56,522 bases of DNA, from IMG/VR virus record IMGVR_UViG_3300019360_000285, positions 1-56,522 of that record; one strand, written 5' to 3'. Source of the stretch: a virus. Both the position numbers and the translations under genes were made by a program. Position 1 is the first letter of the stretch. Every line of letters begins with the position of its first letter. The notes below the pieces were generated by a model that saw only the letters and a list, made by a program, of their open reading frames with translations, searched no databases and was not told the origin of the DNA. This document shows, piece by piece, positions 22,537-31,759 of this stretch.

Positions 22537-22594
22537 CAACGTCGGAGGTTACGGGCATGGTCTCGTCAGGCTTGAGAAGTGTGTCAAGCCACAG

Positions 22595-22629
22595 ACGCCC
22601 GGCGGCAGCCCGCCCGGGCGTTTTCTTTT
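22595..22629 (+). terminator. Rho-independent terminator
   Basis: An 8-bp stem, ACGCCCGG (22595-22602) with CCGGGCGT (22614-22621), followed by a T-rich run TTTTCTTTT. It lies 58 bp after the stop at 22536 and closes the rightward early transcript. Confidence 0.85.
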
Positions 22630-23159
22630 GTAGCCTAGATCACCCTCTCTCTCGTGGTTTCGCCAGCCTCGCGATGCGTCGGCAACTGGGTCGGCGCGTC
22701 GCACTGTCCGGCGCATGCCTCGGCCCGCATTGGCTGCAGATCACGAACCGAGGGCCAGGGCTAGCGATTCCCGCGCCGCACCCCTAGGGCTTGGGTCCTT
22801 CCTGCACCTGCGGGAATACGGGGAGCTTTAGCGCGCGGTTTTTTTAGTGCGGGACTGCCGAAACGGGGGCAACGAGCGAATCGCGTTGCGTGCTGTTCGA
22901 CGCAGCTAAGATGGTGTCCTGCAACGCTTTTTCAAGTGCCCGGGTAACAGCGGTTGCCCGGGCAACGCTACGGCGGCAACGCGGAGCAACACCTCTCGCA
23001 ACAGGTCCGATTTTCCTCGCTTTGGAAGAGAGAGGCGGGGGCCGCGGTGTTATCAGCACCGCGAACCGCGTGAGTATCAGTCACGCACGAACCACCACCG
23101 GCCGATGACGGCCGTCCCGCCACCGGCGCACACCGGCGGGCGGAGCGTCCCACGGGTTC
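22630..23159. other. 530-bp non-coding gap between early and late arms
   Basis: No convincing gene. Visible structure: an 8-bp inverted repeat ATTCCCGC (22767-22774) and GCGGGAAT (22810-22817); a T-run after GCGCGCGG at about 22831-22845; and a strong hairpin GCCCGGGTAAC ... GTTGCCCGGGC (about 22938-22964) with one mismatch. The position just before the terminase genes makes it a candidate for the packaging site (cos/pac) or for a regulatory RNA and late promoter. I cannot identify either from sequence alone. Confidence 0.5.
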
Positions 23160-24485
23160 GTGCAAATGTACAAGAGCGTAAGGCTGCAGGTCGTAGACCG
23201 ACCTGTTGGTGAACTGCGTCCATCGCCACGCAATCCTCGGCGGCATAGCGAAGGCCAGCTTGCGAAACTGCAGCGGTCCATCGAACGGTTCGGCTTCCTC
23301 GTGCCGGTGCTGGTCGACCACAGCGGCGAGCTCGTAACAGGGGAAGCGAGGTGGCAAGCGGCCAAAGGCGCGGGCTTGCAGAACGTGCCGACCATCTCGA
23401 TCGAGCATCTGACGCCGGCGGAGATCCTGGCCTACCGCATCGCCGACAACCGCCTGGCGCTGGACGCGACTTGGGATGAAGCGTTGCTCGCCGAGGTCCT
23501 GCGCGAGGTTGATCAGCTCGGCGACGTGCCGCTGCCCGACCTCGGCTTCGATGAGACGGAGTTGCACCAGCTGCTGGAGCCGCTGGTCGCCGAGGACGAC
23601 GGCCGGGCGGACCAAGCGCCGGCGCCGCCGGCGGAGCCGACGACACGCCTGGGGGATGTTTGGGTGTTGGGAGCGCACCGACTGGTTTGCGGCGATAGTA
23701 CTGACTCCGCGACGCTCGCCCAGCTCTTCGATGCGCAGCGGCGCGCCGCCAGCGTGGTCACGTCGCCGGCGACGGCGATCCTGACGGATCCGCCTTACGG
23801 CATGAGCTACGACGGCGGTCGCGCCATGGCGGCCGCCGTCGTCACCGACCCGCCGTACGGGATGGCATTCGGCAAGGGAAAAGAGGCAGGATCAACGCCC
23901 AAGGGCGCCACGGTCAAAGCCCATGGCATGATACTAAACGACGACCTCCAGGGCGAGGCGCTGATCGACCTTGTGGCCCGTGCCTTGACGGCAGGTCTGC
24001 AGTACACGAACGACCAAGCGTCGGTGTATGTCTGCTTCACTTGGCGCACGTGGTATGCCTTTGAGCAGGCCTTGGCACGCGCCGGACGGCGGGTCTCGGC
24101 CTGTATCGTGTGGGACAAAGGCTCTATCGGCCTGGGCTATCAGCACTACCGGCCGCAGCATGAGTTCATCTTCTACAGCGCCGGCGTCCGCTGGTTTGGC
24201 GGCAAAACGGAGGGTGACGTCTGGGCGCTCACGCGGGGCAGCACGCTCCAGTATGTCCACCCGACGCAGAAGCCCGTCTCGTTGCTTGAGCGAGCGATAC
24301 GCAACTCGACACGCCAAGGGGACGCGGTGCTCGACCTGTTTGGCGGCTCGGGCTCGACGTTGATCGCCTGCGAGCGTCTGGACCGTGCGGCCCGCATCGT
24401 CGAGCTCGATCCGAAGTACTGCGACGCAATCGTGCGTCGCTGGGAAACCTTTACCGGCAAGACGGCCACGCGCCTGTACCCATGA
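23160..24485 (+). CDS. ParB-domain DNA methyltransferase
   Basis: A 441-residue fusion. Residues 1-100 are a ParB-like N-terminal domain (LRPSPRNPRRHSEGQLAKLQ, LVTGEARWQAAKGAG). The rest is a beta-class (N4-cytosine/N6-adenine) methyltransferase. Its catalytic motif occurs twice: DPPYGM at 210-215 and again at 230-235, exactly 20 residues apart. The SAM motif is VLDLFGGSGSTLIACE, and VHPTQKPVSLLERAI is the conserved linker. Such ParB-MTase genes are common before terminase genes in alphaproteobacterial prophages, where they may protect phage DNA or regulate packaging. Start GTG 23160 or ATG 23166. Confidence 0.9.
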   Translation: MQMYKSVRLQVVDRPVGELRPSPRNPRRHSEGQLAKLQRSIERFGFLVPVLVDHSGELVTGEARWQAAKGAGLQNVPTISIEHLTPAEILAYRIADNRLALDATWDEALLAEVLREVDQLGDVPLPDLGFDETELHQLLEPLVAEDDGRADQAPAPPAEPTTRLGDVWVLGAHRLVCGDSTDSATLAQLFDAQRRAASVVTSPATAILTDPPYGMSYDGGRAMAAAVVTDPPYGMAFGKGKEAGSTPKGATVKAHGMILNDDLQGEALIDLVARALTAGLQYTNDQASVYVCFTWRTWYAFEQALARAGRRVSACIVWDKGSIGLGYQHYRPQHEFIFYSAGVRWFGGKTEGDVWALTRGSTLQYVHPTQKPVSLLERAIRNSTRQGDAVLDLFGGSGSTLIACERLDRAARIVELDPKYCDAIVRRWETFTGKTATRLYP

Positions 24486-24491
24486 CGGGCA

Positions 24492-24506
24492 GCGAACGCC
24501 GTTCGC
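24492..24506. repeat. Dispersed palindrome copy 5
   Basis: GCGAACGCCGTTCGC in the 39-bp gap between the methyltransferase stop and the small terminase start. Confidence 0.9.
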
Positions 24507-24524
24507 CGCATGGCGTAGCATACG

Positions 24525-25142
24525 ATGGTCGCAAACCCGATGGACGGCTGGATGTCGCTGAGCGACTACGCCAAGCATTGCGGCATCAACAAGAGCGCGA
24601 TCAGCCGCCAGCTCGGCAAGGTCATCCCGGAAGCGGCCTATCGCCGGAGCGGGCAGAGCGTGCTGATCAACGTGGCGGCTGCCGACCGGGCTCGCACCGA
24701 GCGTCTCAATCCGCTCCTGCGTCGGGTGGACGTGCCGCAGTCGGCTCCGACTTATGCCGCCCCGCCGCCTGAGGTCGAGGAGGAACGGGGCACCGACGCA
24801 CCAGCGCCACGCAGCGCCCTTGACACGACGGGCTTCCACGCCGGGCGCGCCGCCAAGGAGATGTGGTCGGCGAAGGAGAAGCAGCTCGACGTCCAGCAGA
24901 AGCTGGGCCGCCTGCTCGACAAGCGCGATGTCTACGATGCCGCCCTGGCAATCGGATCGCGCCTTCGCCAGGCACTGGATTCGCGCGCGCAGCTGTTGGC
25001 GGCTGACCTCGCCGGCATGACCGACCCGGCCGAGATCGCGGCCAAACTGCAGGCGGCCGACGATCGGGTTCTGATCGATCTCGCCGACGAATTCGAAGTG
25101 GCCGCCGGCCTCAGATCGGCGGATGGTCGAGATGCGGCCTAG
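24525..25142 (+). CDS. Small terminase subunit (Nu1-like)
   Basis: A 205-residue protein with an N-terminal helix-turn-helix (WMSLSDYAKHCGINKSAISR, QLGKVIPEAAYRR) as in Nu1/TerS proteins that recognise the packaging site. A Pro-rich linker leads to a helical C-terminal half (AAKEMWSAKEKQLDVQQKLG) for oligomerisation and large-subunit binding. Its stop overlaps the large-subunit start by 20 bp, which supports the assignment. Confidence 0.85.
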   Translation: MVANPMDGWMSLSDYAKHCGINKSAISRQLGKVIPEAAYRRSGQSVLINVAAADRARTERLNPLLRRVDVPQSAPTYAAPPPEVEEERGTDAPAPRSALDTTGFHAGRAAKEMWSAKEKQLDVQQKLGRLLDKRDVYDAALAIGSRLRQALDSRAQLLAADLAGMTDPAEIAAKLQAADDRVLIDLADEFEVAAGLRSADGRDAA

Positions 25143-27246
25143 CATCGAGGCGCCGCTGCCGTCACAGGTGCCGGGGCTTGAACCCGCCTTGTCGGTGATG
25201 GCGGACGCCCTGCGTCGCAGCCTGCGGCCGCCCAAGCGCCGGCGTGTGTGGGAGTGGGCGGCCGCCGAGCGGCGCGTGTCCGAGGAATCGGGGTCTCCTC
25301 ACCCGGGCCGATGGTCGAACGATCTCGCACCGTACCTGGTCGAGATCATGGACTGCCTGTCGTTGTCGCATCCTTCGCGCAGCGTTGCCGTACGCAAGGG
25401 TGCCCAGCTCGGCGTCACGGAATGCGGCTTGAACCTGCAGGGGCAGATCATCGACGAGTCGCCCTGTTCGATCCTGACCGTGCTGCCTTCGATCAGCACA
25501 TTGAACAGCTATGTGAAGGAGAAGTTGGGTCCGACGCTCGACGCGACGCCCGCGCTCAAGAGCAAGGTCAAAGAGCAGAAGTCGCGCGACGAGGACGGAT
25601 CCACGACGACCCTGAAGAAGTTCCCGGGGGGCGTGCTGTCGCTGACGACGGCGAGCTCGTCGAAGGGCCTGCAGATGATCAGCCGCCGGGTCGTCATCTT
25701 CGAGGAGGTGTCGGAGTACCCCTACGATGTCGACGGTCGCGGCGACCCGGTCGCGATGGGCGAGACGCGGACGTCGGCGTGGGCCGGCCGTGAGAAAGTC
25801 TTCTACAACAGCACGCCGGCGATCAAGGGCGCATGCCGCATCACGGTCAAGGAAGAGGCCGGCGATCAACGGCGGCTCTACGTCCCATGCCCGCACTGCG
25901 GCGACTTCCAGCAGCTGCTCTGGGCACGAATGGAGAAGGAAGGGAAAGACGCCGCGACGTACGGCTGCGCCAGCTGCGGCGAGCTGATCCAGCATCACTA
26001 CAAGCGTGGCATGCTGCGCCAGTGCGTATGGCTGAAATGCTTCCCCGGCCCAGGCTGTCCGCCGGCCGTAGTTGCGCCCGAGGAAATCGAGAGCTACCGG
26101 GCCCGGTCTTCCGAGGGGCGCCAGCCGAGCTTCGCCTTCAGCAAGCTATATTCGCCGTTTGTCAGCTGGATGGACATCGTCGCCAAGTGGAAGGATGCGA
26201 AGGGTGTTCAGCGCCTTGAGAAGGAGTTCTGTCAGCAGGACCTCGGCGAGGCTTACGAAGAGACCGGCGAGGCGCCCGACCATGAACGGCTGTTCGAGCG
26301 CCGACTGAAGGATCTGCAGCCCGGCCGGGTGCCTGTCGGCGCGCTCTTTCTCACCGGCGCTGCCGACGTCCAGAGCAACCGCCTGGAGTGGGCTGTGTGG
26401 GCGTGGGGTGTAGGCTTCGCGCGCTGGCTTGTCGATCACGGCGTGATCGAGGGCGACCCGCACGGTCCCGAAGTGTGGCGCAAACTCGATGCCATAACGC
26501 AGCGTCGGTACGAGGATTGGCGCGGCGAGTTCTGGTCTGTCGATGCTTTCGGCTGCGATTCCGGCTACGCGACCACCAAGGTCTATTCCTGGGCGTTGCG
26601 TCATGCCGGCACGGGCCGGATCTTCGCGTTGGACGGCCGGCCGGGCTGGAAGCTGCCGCCGCTGGGAACGCCGAAGAAGATCGACGTCGACCACGAGGGC
26701 CGCAAGCTGGGGGCGGTTCTGCTCTGGCCCGTGGGTACGTGGGATCTGAAGTCGGAGCTGTACCGCTCGCTGCGCAACCTCATCCTGGGCCAGGATCCCG
26801 AAACCGGCGAATGGCCGATCGGTACGTGCTTCTTCGGTGAGAACGTCGACCGCGGTTGGATCGAGCAGCTCACCTGTGAGTACCTCGCCGACGACATCAG
26901 CAAGAGCGGCTACCAGGTCCGCGTCTGGAAGAAGCCGCAGGGCAAGGCCAACGAGGCGCACGACATCGCGGTGTACGCGGCGGCATTGGCGCACCACCTC
27001 GCAGATCGCCTGAGCGCGGAAGACTGGGCACGGCTGGCCGCGCAACGCAACGCCCCGGTCGAGAAGGTACAGGGCGACCTGGCGCAGCTGTGGGGGGCAA
27101 ACCTGGCCCCGACGGCAGGGGTGCCGCCGCCGGATCCAGCGTTGACCTCCCCGGCGGCGAACGACGTTCGTGCGCTCGAGTCGGGCGATGATTGGCTCGG
27201 CGCCGGCGACTGGCTGCGCGGTACCGGTCGCGACTGGCTGAACTGA
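25123..27246 (+). CDS. Large terminase subunit, GpA family
   Basis: A 707-residue packaging motor of the lambda GpA type. Features: PHPGRWSNDLAPYLVEIMD; a degenerate Walker A (AVRKGAQLGVTEC); a Walker B-type block (RRVVIFEEVSEYPYDVDGRG); a zinc-binding pair (YVPCPHCGDFQQL, CASCGELIQH); and the nuclease region with FWSVDAFGCDSGYATTKVYS and YLADDISKSGYQV. It would cut and translocate DNA into proheads. Palindrome copy 6 falls 75 bp before the stop. The upstream ATG at 25123 or the in-frame ATG at 25132 can start it. Confidence 0.95.
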   Translation: MVEMRPSIEAPLPSQVPGLEPALSVMADALRRSLRPPKRRRVWEWAAAERRVSEESGSPHPGRWSNDLAPYLVEIMDCLSLSHPSRSVAVRKGAQLGVTECGLNLQGQIIDESPCSILTVLPSISTLNSYVKEKLGPTLDATPALKSKVKEQKSRDEDGSTTTLKKFPGGVLSLTTASSSKGLQMISRRVVIFEEVSEYPYDVDGRGDPVAMGETRTSAWAGREKVFYNSTPAIKGACRITVKEEAGDQRRLYVPCPHCGDFQQLLWARMEKEGKDAATYGCASCGELIQHHYKRGMLRQCVWLKCFPGPGCPPAVVAPEEIESYRARSSEGRQPSFAFSKLYSPFVSWMDIVAKWKDAKGVQRLEKEFCQQDLGEAYEETGEAPDHERLFERRLKDLQPGRVPVGALFLTGAADVQSNRLEWAVWAWGVGFARWLVDHGVIEGDPHGPEVWRKLDAITQRRYEDWRGEFWSVDAFGCDSGYATTKVYSWALRHAGTGRIFALDGRPGWKLPPLGTPKKIDVDHEGRKLGAVLLWPVGTWDLKSELYRSLRNLILGQDPETGEWPIGTCFFGENVDRGWIEQLTCEYLADDISKSGYQVRVWKKPQGKANEAHDIAVYAAALAHHLADRLSAEDWARLAAQRNAPVEKVQGDLAQLWGANLAPTAGVPPPDPALTSPAANDVRALESGDDWLGAGDWLRGTGRDWLN
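27157..27171. repeat. Dispersed palindrome copy 6 (imperfect)
   Basis: GCGAACGACGTTCGT: same arms with one mismatch in the last base and A as centre. It lies near the terL 3' end and codes for ANDVR. Confidence 0.75.
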
Positions 27247-27283
27247 CGGTCTGCGGCCGCGCTACAGACAAAGGACATAGCCC

Positions 27284-27490
27284 ATGGCGATCACGCAGGC
27301 GCAGGTCGACGCGCTCGAGGCTGCGATGATGCGAGGCGAGCTGACCGTCGAGCACGACGGCAAGCGCGTCACCTATCGCAGCGTGGATGACATGCAGAAG
27401 GCCATCGCCTACGGCAAGCAGCAGCTCGCCGACGCCGCCAACGGCGGGAGCCCGACGACCCAGAGCTATGCGGAGTTCTCGCGTGACTGA
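27284..27490 (+). CDS. gpW-like head-tail joining protein
   Basis: A 68-residue protein, MAITQAQVDALEAAMMRGEL then VEHDGKRVTYRSVDDMQKAI, matching the gpW fold that sits at the portal-tail interface. It follows terL with a clear ribosome site (AAAGGAC) and overlaps the portal GTG by 8 bp. Confidence 0.88.
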   Translation: MAITQAQVDALEAAMMRGELTVEHDGKRVTYRSVDDMQKAIAYGKQQLADAANGGSPTTQSYAEFSRD

Positions 27491-28985
27491 GTCGCCGCCG
27501 GCCACTGTGCTCGATCGCGCCATCGGCTGGTTCGCGCCGCGTTGGGGCGCCGAACGTGCCTACTGGCGCGCCGCCATGACCGCGACCCGCGCGTACGACG
27601 CGGCGAAGGTTGGACGCCGCACGGCGGGATGGGACCGGTCCAGCGGTTCGGCCAATGCCGAGCTCTGGATGGCCGCCCAGAACATCCGCAACAGCACGCG
27701 GGCCCTGGTGCGCAACAACCCATGGGCGTCGATCGCGGTCAGCAAGATGGCCGCGAAGACCGTCGGCACCGGCATCAACCCGCGCCCGTCGACTGAGGAC
27801 AAAGCGCGGCGCCGGCTCTACAGCGACCAGTGGCTACGCTTCGTCGACAACAGCGATCCCGAGGGCCAGCTCGACTTCAACGGCCAGGTGCTTCTTGGTG
27901 CACGCACCGTCTTCGAAGCCGGCGAGTGTCTTGTCCGTTTCCTGCCGCGTCCGGCCAGCTGGAAGCTCGACGTCCCGCTGCAGGTCCAGGTGCTCGAGCC
28001 TGACTGGCTCGATGCGTCGATCACCCGTCGCCTCGATGACGGTGGCGCCGATATTCAGGGCGTGCGCTACGACCGCAACGGCCGACGGATAGGCTATTGG
28101 CTGTTCGACGAACACCCCGGCGAGGTGGTGCCGATCAACGTGCGCGGCAGCTACCAGTCGCGGCTGGTGCCGGCATCGGACATCCTGCACGTCTTCCAGC
28201 CGCTACGGCCCGGCCAGGCGCGCGGCGTGTCGATGTTCACGCCGTCGGCGATGCGGTTGCACGACATCGACGACTACGCCGATGCGGTCCGTGTCGCGAA
28301 GAAGATCGCTTCCTGCTTCGCGGCTTTCGTCAAGCGTCCAGCCGGCGCTGCCTCGCCGCTAAGCAAGCCCAGCAACGACGAACAGGGTCGCCGCATCGAG
28401 CGGTTGTCGCCTGGCCTGGTGCAGTACCTCAATCCCGGCGAGGAGGTGTCCTTCGGCAATCCGCCCACGGCCGGCGGTGAAGTCGAGTACATGAACATGG
28501 AGCTGCACGCCGTCGCGGCGGGGCTCGGCATGACGTACGAGATGATGACCGGCGACTTGTCGCAGGGGAACTACAGCTCGATCCGCGTCGGCACGATCGA
28601 CTTCTGGGACCTGCTCGACATCTGGCAGTGGCTCGTGTTCATCCCGCAGCTGCACCGCCGCGTCTGGCAGCGCGTCGATCGCCTGCTGGTGGCGCTGGGG
28701 GAACGCCGCCAGGTCGGCATGCCGGTGACCTGGGCCACGCCCAAGCGCCGCCTAGTCGATCCCGGCAAGGAGATCGCGGCGGAACGCGATGCGATTCGCA
28801 GCGGCCTCAAGACCCTGATGCAGAGCATTGCCGAAGCCGGCGAGGATCCCGACGAGCAGCTCGATGAGATCGCCTCGCTCAACACCCGCCTGGATGCACT
28901 GAACATCGTTCTCGACAGTGATCCGCGGAAGACGCGCCCGGCCACCACGGCGGCACCGCAACCCGAATCCACAACGAAGGAGTAA
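27483..28985 (+). CDS. Portal protein, lambda family
   Basis: A 500-residue portal that forms the dodecameric ring for DNA entry. It starts at GTG 27483 inside the gpW stop region. Family features: NIRNSTRALVRNNPWASIAV; KTVGTGINPRP; VFEAGECLVRFL; DWLDASITRRLDDGGADIQG; DDYADAVRVAKKIASCFAAF; LSQGNYSSIRVG. Length agrees with lambda gpB-type portals. The C-terminal tail is Pro/Thr-rich. Confidence 0.95.
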   Translation: MTESPPATVLDRAIGWFAPRWGAERAYWRAAMTATRAYDAAKVGRRTAGWDRSSGSANAELWMAAQNIRNSTRALVRNNPWASIAVSKMAAKTVGTGINPRPSTEDKARRRLYSDQWLRFVDNSDPEGQLDFNGQVLLGARTVFEAGECLVRFLPRPASWKLDVPLQVQVLEPDWLDASITRRLDDGGADIQGVRYDRNGRRIGYWLFDEHPGEVVPINVRGSYQSRLVPASDILHVFQPLRPGQARGVSMFTPSAMRLHDIDDYADAVRVAKKIASCFAAFVKRPAGAASPLSKPSNDEQGRRIERLSPGLVQYLNPGEEVSFGNPPTAGGEVEYMNMELHAVAAGLGMTYEMMTGDLSQGNYSSIRVGTIDFWDLLDIWQWLVFIPQLHRRVWQRVDRLLVALGERRQVGMPVTWATPKRRLVDPGKEIAAERDAIRSGLKTLMQSIAEAGEDPDEQLDEIASLNTRLDALNIVLDSDPRKTRPATTAAPQPESTTKE

Positions 28986-28989
28986 GCCC

Positions 28990-30996
28990 ATGGCGGCCGA
29001 TATCACCCGCGACCTGCCGATGCAGTCGCGGCGGGCAAGCTTTGTGCCTGGCACATTCGATGCGAAGAACCGCACCATCGACGTCGTGTGGTCGACCGGA
29101 GCGCGCGTGCCGCGGCGGAGCTTCTGGGACGGCAAGGTCTACGACGAGGAGCTGTCCCTTGATCCGGCGCATGTGCGCCTCGAGCGCCTGAACAACGGTG
29201 CGCCGGTCCTGGACACCCACGGCACCTGGCAGTTGGGCGACATCATCGGCGTCGTGGAGAAGGCGTCGGTGGCCGGCGCCGAGGCGCGCGCCACGCTGCG
29301 GCTCAGCGAGCGCGAGGACGTCGCGCCGCTGGTCGCCGACATCCAAGCCGGCATCATCCGCAATGTCTCGTGTGGTTACATCGTCTATCGCTACGAGATC
29401 ACCAAGGTCGAGGGCCAGCGCGAGCTGTGGCGGGCCACCGACTGGGAACCGACCGAAATCAGCTTCGTGCCGGTACCGGCCGACGCGGGGGCAGGGACCC
29501 GCGCCAGCAGTCAGACGTTTCCCTGCGTCCTCGTCGGCCCGGGCGCCGACACCCTCAACCCGGAGAAAAGAATGAGCGATACACCGTCGCCGGGTGCGCC
29601 CGGCCAGGTCGTCATGCCGGCGACGCCGCCGGCCCCGCAGCCGGTCGAGCAGAACCGGCAACCGGAGCAACAGCAGCCGTCTCCCACGCCGGTGGTCTCA
29701 CTGGCGCCAGCCGACGTCGACTCCGCCGTGCAGCGTGCAATCTCGGCCGAGCGTGAGCGTGCCGCGACCATCCGGCAGCGGGCGCGCGCCGTCGGATTGG
29801 ACGACGACTTCGCCGAGCAGCTCGTGCGCAGCGGCGTGGCGGTCGACCATGTCGGCAACCAGATTGTGGACGAGCTCGCCCGCCGGGGTACGGGCATGAC
29901 GCGGCCCATGGTGCGGCTCGTCGAGGATCACACTGACCCCGACAAGATCCGCACGCGCATGGCCGATGCGATCGTGGCGCGCCATACGCTGGTCATGCCG
30001 CCCGAGCACGCGCGCGAGTTCGTGAACTTCCGCGTCGCCGATTTTCTGATCACCCTGGCCAACGCGCGCGGAGCCAAGCTCGATCCCCGCGATCACATCG
30101 CAGCCGTGGATTACATGTTCACCCGCGCGGGTCAGCTGACGACGTCGGACTTTCCGCTGCTGCTGCAGGATGCCGGCAACAAGATCATGCTGCCGAAGTA
30201 CCAGGCCGCACCTGTTACTTATCGCATCATCGCGGCGCAGCGGCCGTTCAACGACTTCAAGGCGCACAAGTTCCTGCGCCTGGGCGACTTCCCTGCCCTG
30301 ACGGAGATCAAGCAGGCGGGCGAGCTGTCTTTCGGCGCCGTCAGCGAAAACCGCGAACAGGTGACGGCCAAGCAGTACGGCTCGGGCATCGCGATCGACC
30401 GCATCGCCTTGATCAACGACGATCTCGGCGCGTTCGGCGATTTCGTCATGATGATCGGCATCCGCGTCGCCCATGACGAGAACAAGCTGGTGTGGGCCGT
30501 GCTGGCCAACGACGGTCCGACCATGAGCGACGGTGTCACACTGTTCCACGCCAACCACGGGAACAAGGCCGGAGCCGGAACCGACATCGACGTTTCCGCC
30601 GTCGGTGCCGGCGTCGCCGCCATGCGCGAGCAGAAGAGCCTGGACGGCATGCAGATGAACATCGCGCCGCGCTACATCTGCACCGGCTCGACCAAGGAGC
30701 TGAAGATGCGCCAGCTGCTGACGCAGGTTCAGCCGACCAAGGCCACCGATGTGAACCCCTATCCGGGCACGCTCGAGCCGGTGGTCGACACCAACATCAG
30801 CGGCAACCGATGGCACCTGGTCGCCGACCCCGCGCTGCTGCCCACCGTCGTCTACGGCTGGGTGAACGGCATGGTAGGCCCGCAGATCCGCTCGGAAATC
30901 GACTTCAGCACGCGGGCCTTGAAGGTTGCGGTCGGCGACGACTTCGCCGCGGGCGCCGTCGACTACCGCGGCGGCTACCTCAACACCGGCGCGTAA
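28990..30996 (+). CDS. Prohead protease-major capsid fusion
   Basis: A 668-residue fusion. Residues 1-190 are a prohead-type protease (VVWSTGARVPRRSFWDGKVY, VLDTHGTWQLGDIIGVVEKA, IIRNVSCGYIVYRYE). A Pro/Gln-rich linker runs from about residue 205 to 240, followed by a helical delta-like segment (ADVDSAVQRAISAERERAAT). The remainder is the HK97-type major capsid protein (YMFTRAGQLTTSDFPLLLQD, ADGVTLFHANHGN-like block, IRVAHDENKLVWAV). The fusion is a known arrangement; processing would release mature capsid subunit. No separate scaffold gene is present. Confidence 0.93.
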   Translation: MAADITRDLPMQSRRASFVPGTFDAKNRTIDVVWSTGARVPRRSFWDGKVYDEELSLDPAHVRLERLNNGAPVLDTHGTWQLGDIIGVVEKASVAGAEARATLRLSEREDVAPLVADIQAGIIRNVSCGYIVYRYEITKVEGQRELWRATDWEPTEISFVPVPADAGAGTRASSQTFPCVLVGPGADTLNPEKRMSDTPSPGAPGQVVMPATPPAPQPVEQNRQPEQQQPSPTPVVSLAPADVDSAVQRAISAERERAATIRQRARAVGLDDDFAEQLVRSGVAVDHVGNQIVDELARRGTGMTRPMVRLVEDHTDPDKIRTRMADAIVARHTLVMPPEHAREFVNFRVADFLITLANARGAKLDPRDHIAAVDYMFTRAGQLTTSDFPLLLQDAGNKIMLPKYQAAPVTYRIIAAQRPFNDFKAHKFLRLGDFPALTEIKQAGELSFGAVSENREQVTAKQYGSGIAIDRIALINDDLGAFGDFVMMIGIRVAHDENKLVWAVLANDGPTMSDGVTLFHANHGNKAGAGTDIDVSAVGAGVAAMREQKSLDGMQMNIAPRYICTGSTKELKMRQLLTQVQPTKATDVNPYPGTLEPVVDTNISGNRWHLVADPALLPTVVYGWVNGMVGPQIRSEIDFSTRALKVAVGDDFAAGAVDYRGGYLNTGA

Positions 30997-31042
30997 AGCG
31001 GCGGTCCGTTCCGGTCCGGCGCCGTCACCGCGGCGCCCGCAG

Positions 31043-31066
31043 ACTCGCCGCCTAGCGCCGGCGAGT
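31043..31066 (+). terminator. Hairpin between capsid and decoration genes
   Basis: ACTCGCCG (31043-31050) pairs with CGGCGAGT (31059-31066), loop 8 nt, in the 109-bp gap after the capsid gene. There is no T-run, so it is more likely an mRNA-stability or attenuation hairpin than a strong terminator. It could also limit read-through so that capsid mRNA stays in excess. Confidence 0.4.
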
Positions 31067-31105
31067 TGATGACCATAGCCGCATTCAGTTTCGTGGAGAC
31101 GATCG

Positions 31106-31447
31106 ATGAAGAACTACGTTTCGCCCGGTGACATGGTCACCCTGGTGGCGCCAGCCAACGTGTCATCCGGGAAGGGCTTTCTCGTCGGCGCCCTGTTCGC
31201 CGTGGCCGCGACCGACGCACTGGCCGGAGAAGAGGTGGTAGGCTCGACCACGGGCATCTTCAACCTGGACAAGGTGTCGGCGCAGGCCTGGACCCAGGGC
31301 GCCAAGATCTACTGGGACAACACCGCCAAGCTCTGCACGACCACGGCGACCGGAAACACGCCGATCGGCCATGCTGTCGCTGGCGCGGTCAATCCCTCAT
31401 CGACCGGGCGCGTGCGGCTCGCGACGCTGATCGATATCGGCACATAA
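31106..31447 (+). CDS. Capsid decoration protein, DUF2190 family
   Basis: A 113-residue protein: MKNYVSPGDMVTLVAPANVS, GFLVGALFAVAATDALAGEE, IYWDNTAKLCTTTATGNTPI and GHAVAGA. This is the DUF2190 pattern of capsid cement proteins that stabilise the expanded head. It directly follows the capsid gene. Confidence 0.9.
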   Translation: MKNYVSPGDMVTLVAPANVSSGKGFLVGALFAVAATDALAGEEVVGSTTGIFNLDKVSAQAWTQGAKIYWDNTAKLCTTTATGNTPIGHAVAGAVNPSSTGRVRLATLIDIGT

Positions 31448-31453
31448 ACTGCC

Positions 31454-31759
31454 GTGTCCGTGGACCTCTCCATCGTCGATGACGCCTGCGCCGAGGCCTT
31501 CGGCGAGGACGTCACGATCCCCGCGCTGTCCGCGACGCCGATCACCGTGATCGTGCGCCGCGGCACGCGGCGGGACCTGTTCGGCGCCGGCGCGCGCGAG
31601 TACGCCGCGCCGGCCTGGGTGGTCGAGGTCCGCAAGTCGGTGTGGCCCGGGGCAGCCCGCGATGCCGATGTCGTCCTGGTCGACGGCAGCTTCAAGGTCG
31701 ACGACGTTGGCCAGGACGACGCCGGCATGACCTGGCTCCTCGATCTGCGGAAGACCTGA
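31454..31759 (+). CDS. Head-tail connector (FII-like)
   Basis: A 101-residue protein from a GTG start. The beta-rich C-terminal half (PAWVVEVRKSVWPG, VLVDGSFKVDDV) resembles the gpFII-type head-tail adaptor fold. The gene order (decoration, connector, terminator) supports it. It shares one base with the following ATG. Confidence 0.7.
   Translation: MSVDLSIVDDACAEAFGEDVTIPALSATPITVIVRRGTRRDLFGAGAREYAAPAWVVEVRKSVWPGAARDADVVLVDGSFKVDDVGQDDAGMTWLLDLRKT

Noticed and set aside
22630-23159. tRNA or CRISPR in the non-coding gap
   Set aside because: No cloverleaf or TTCGANTC-type arm could be found, and there are no regularly spaced repeats anywhere in the window that would be a CRISPR array.
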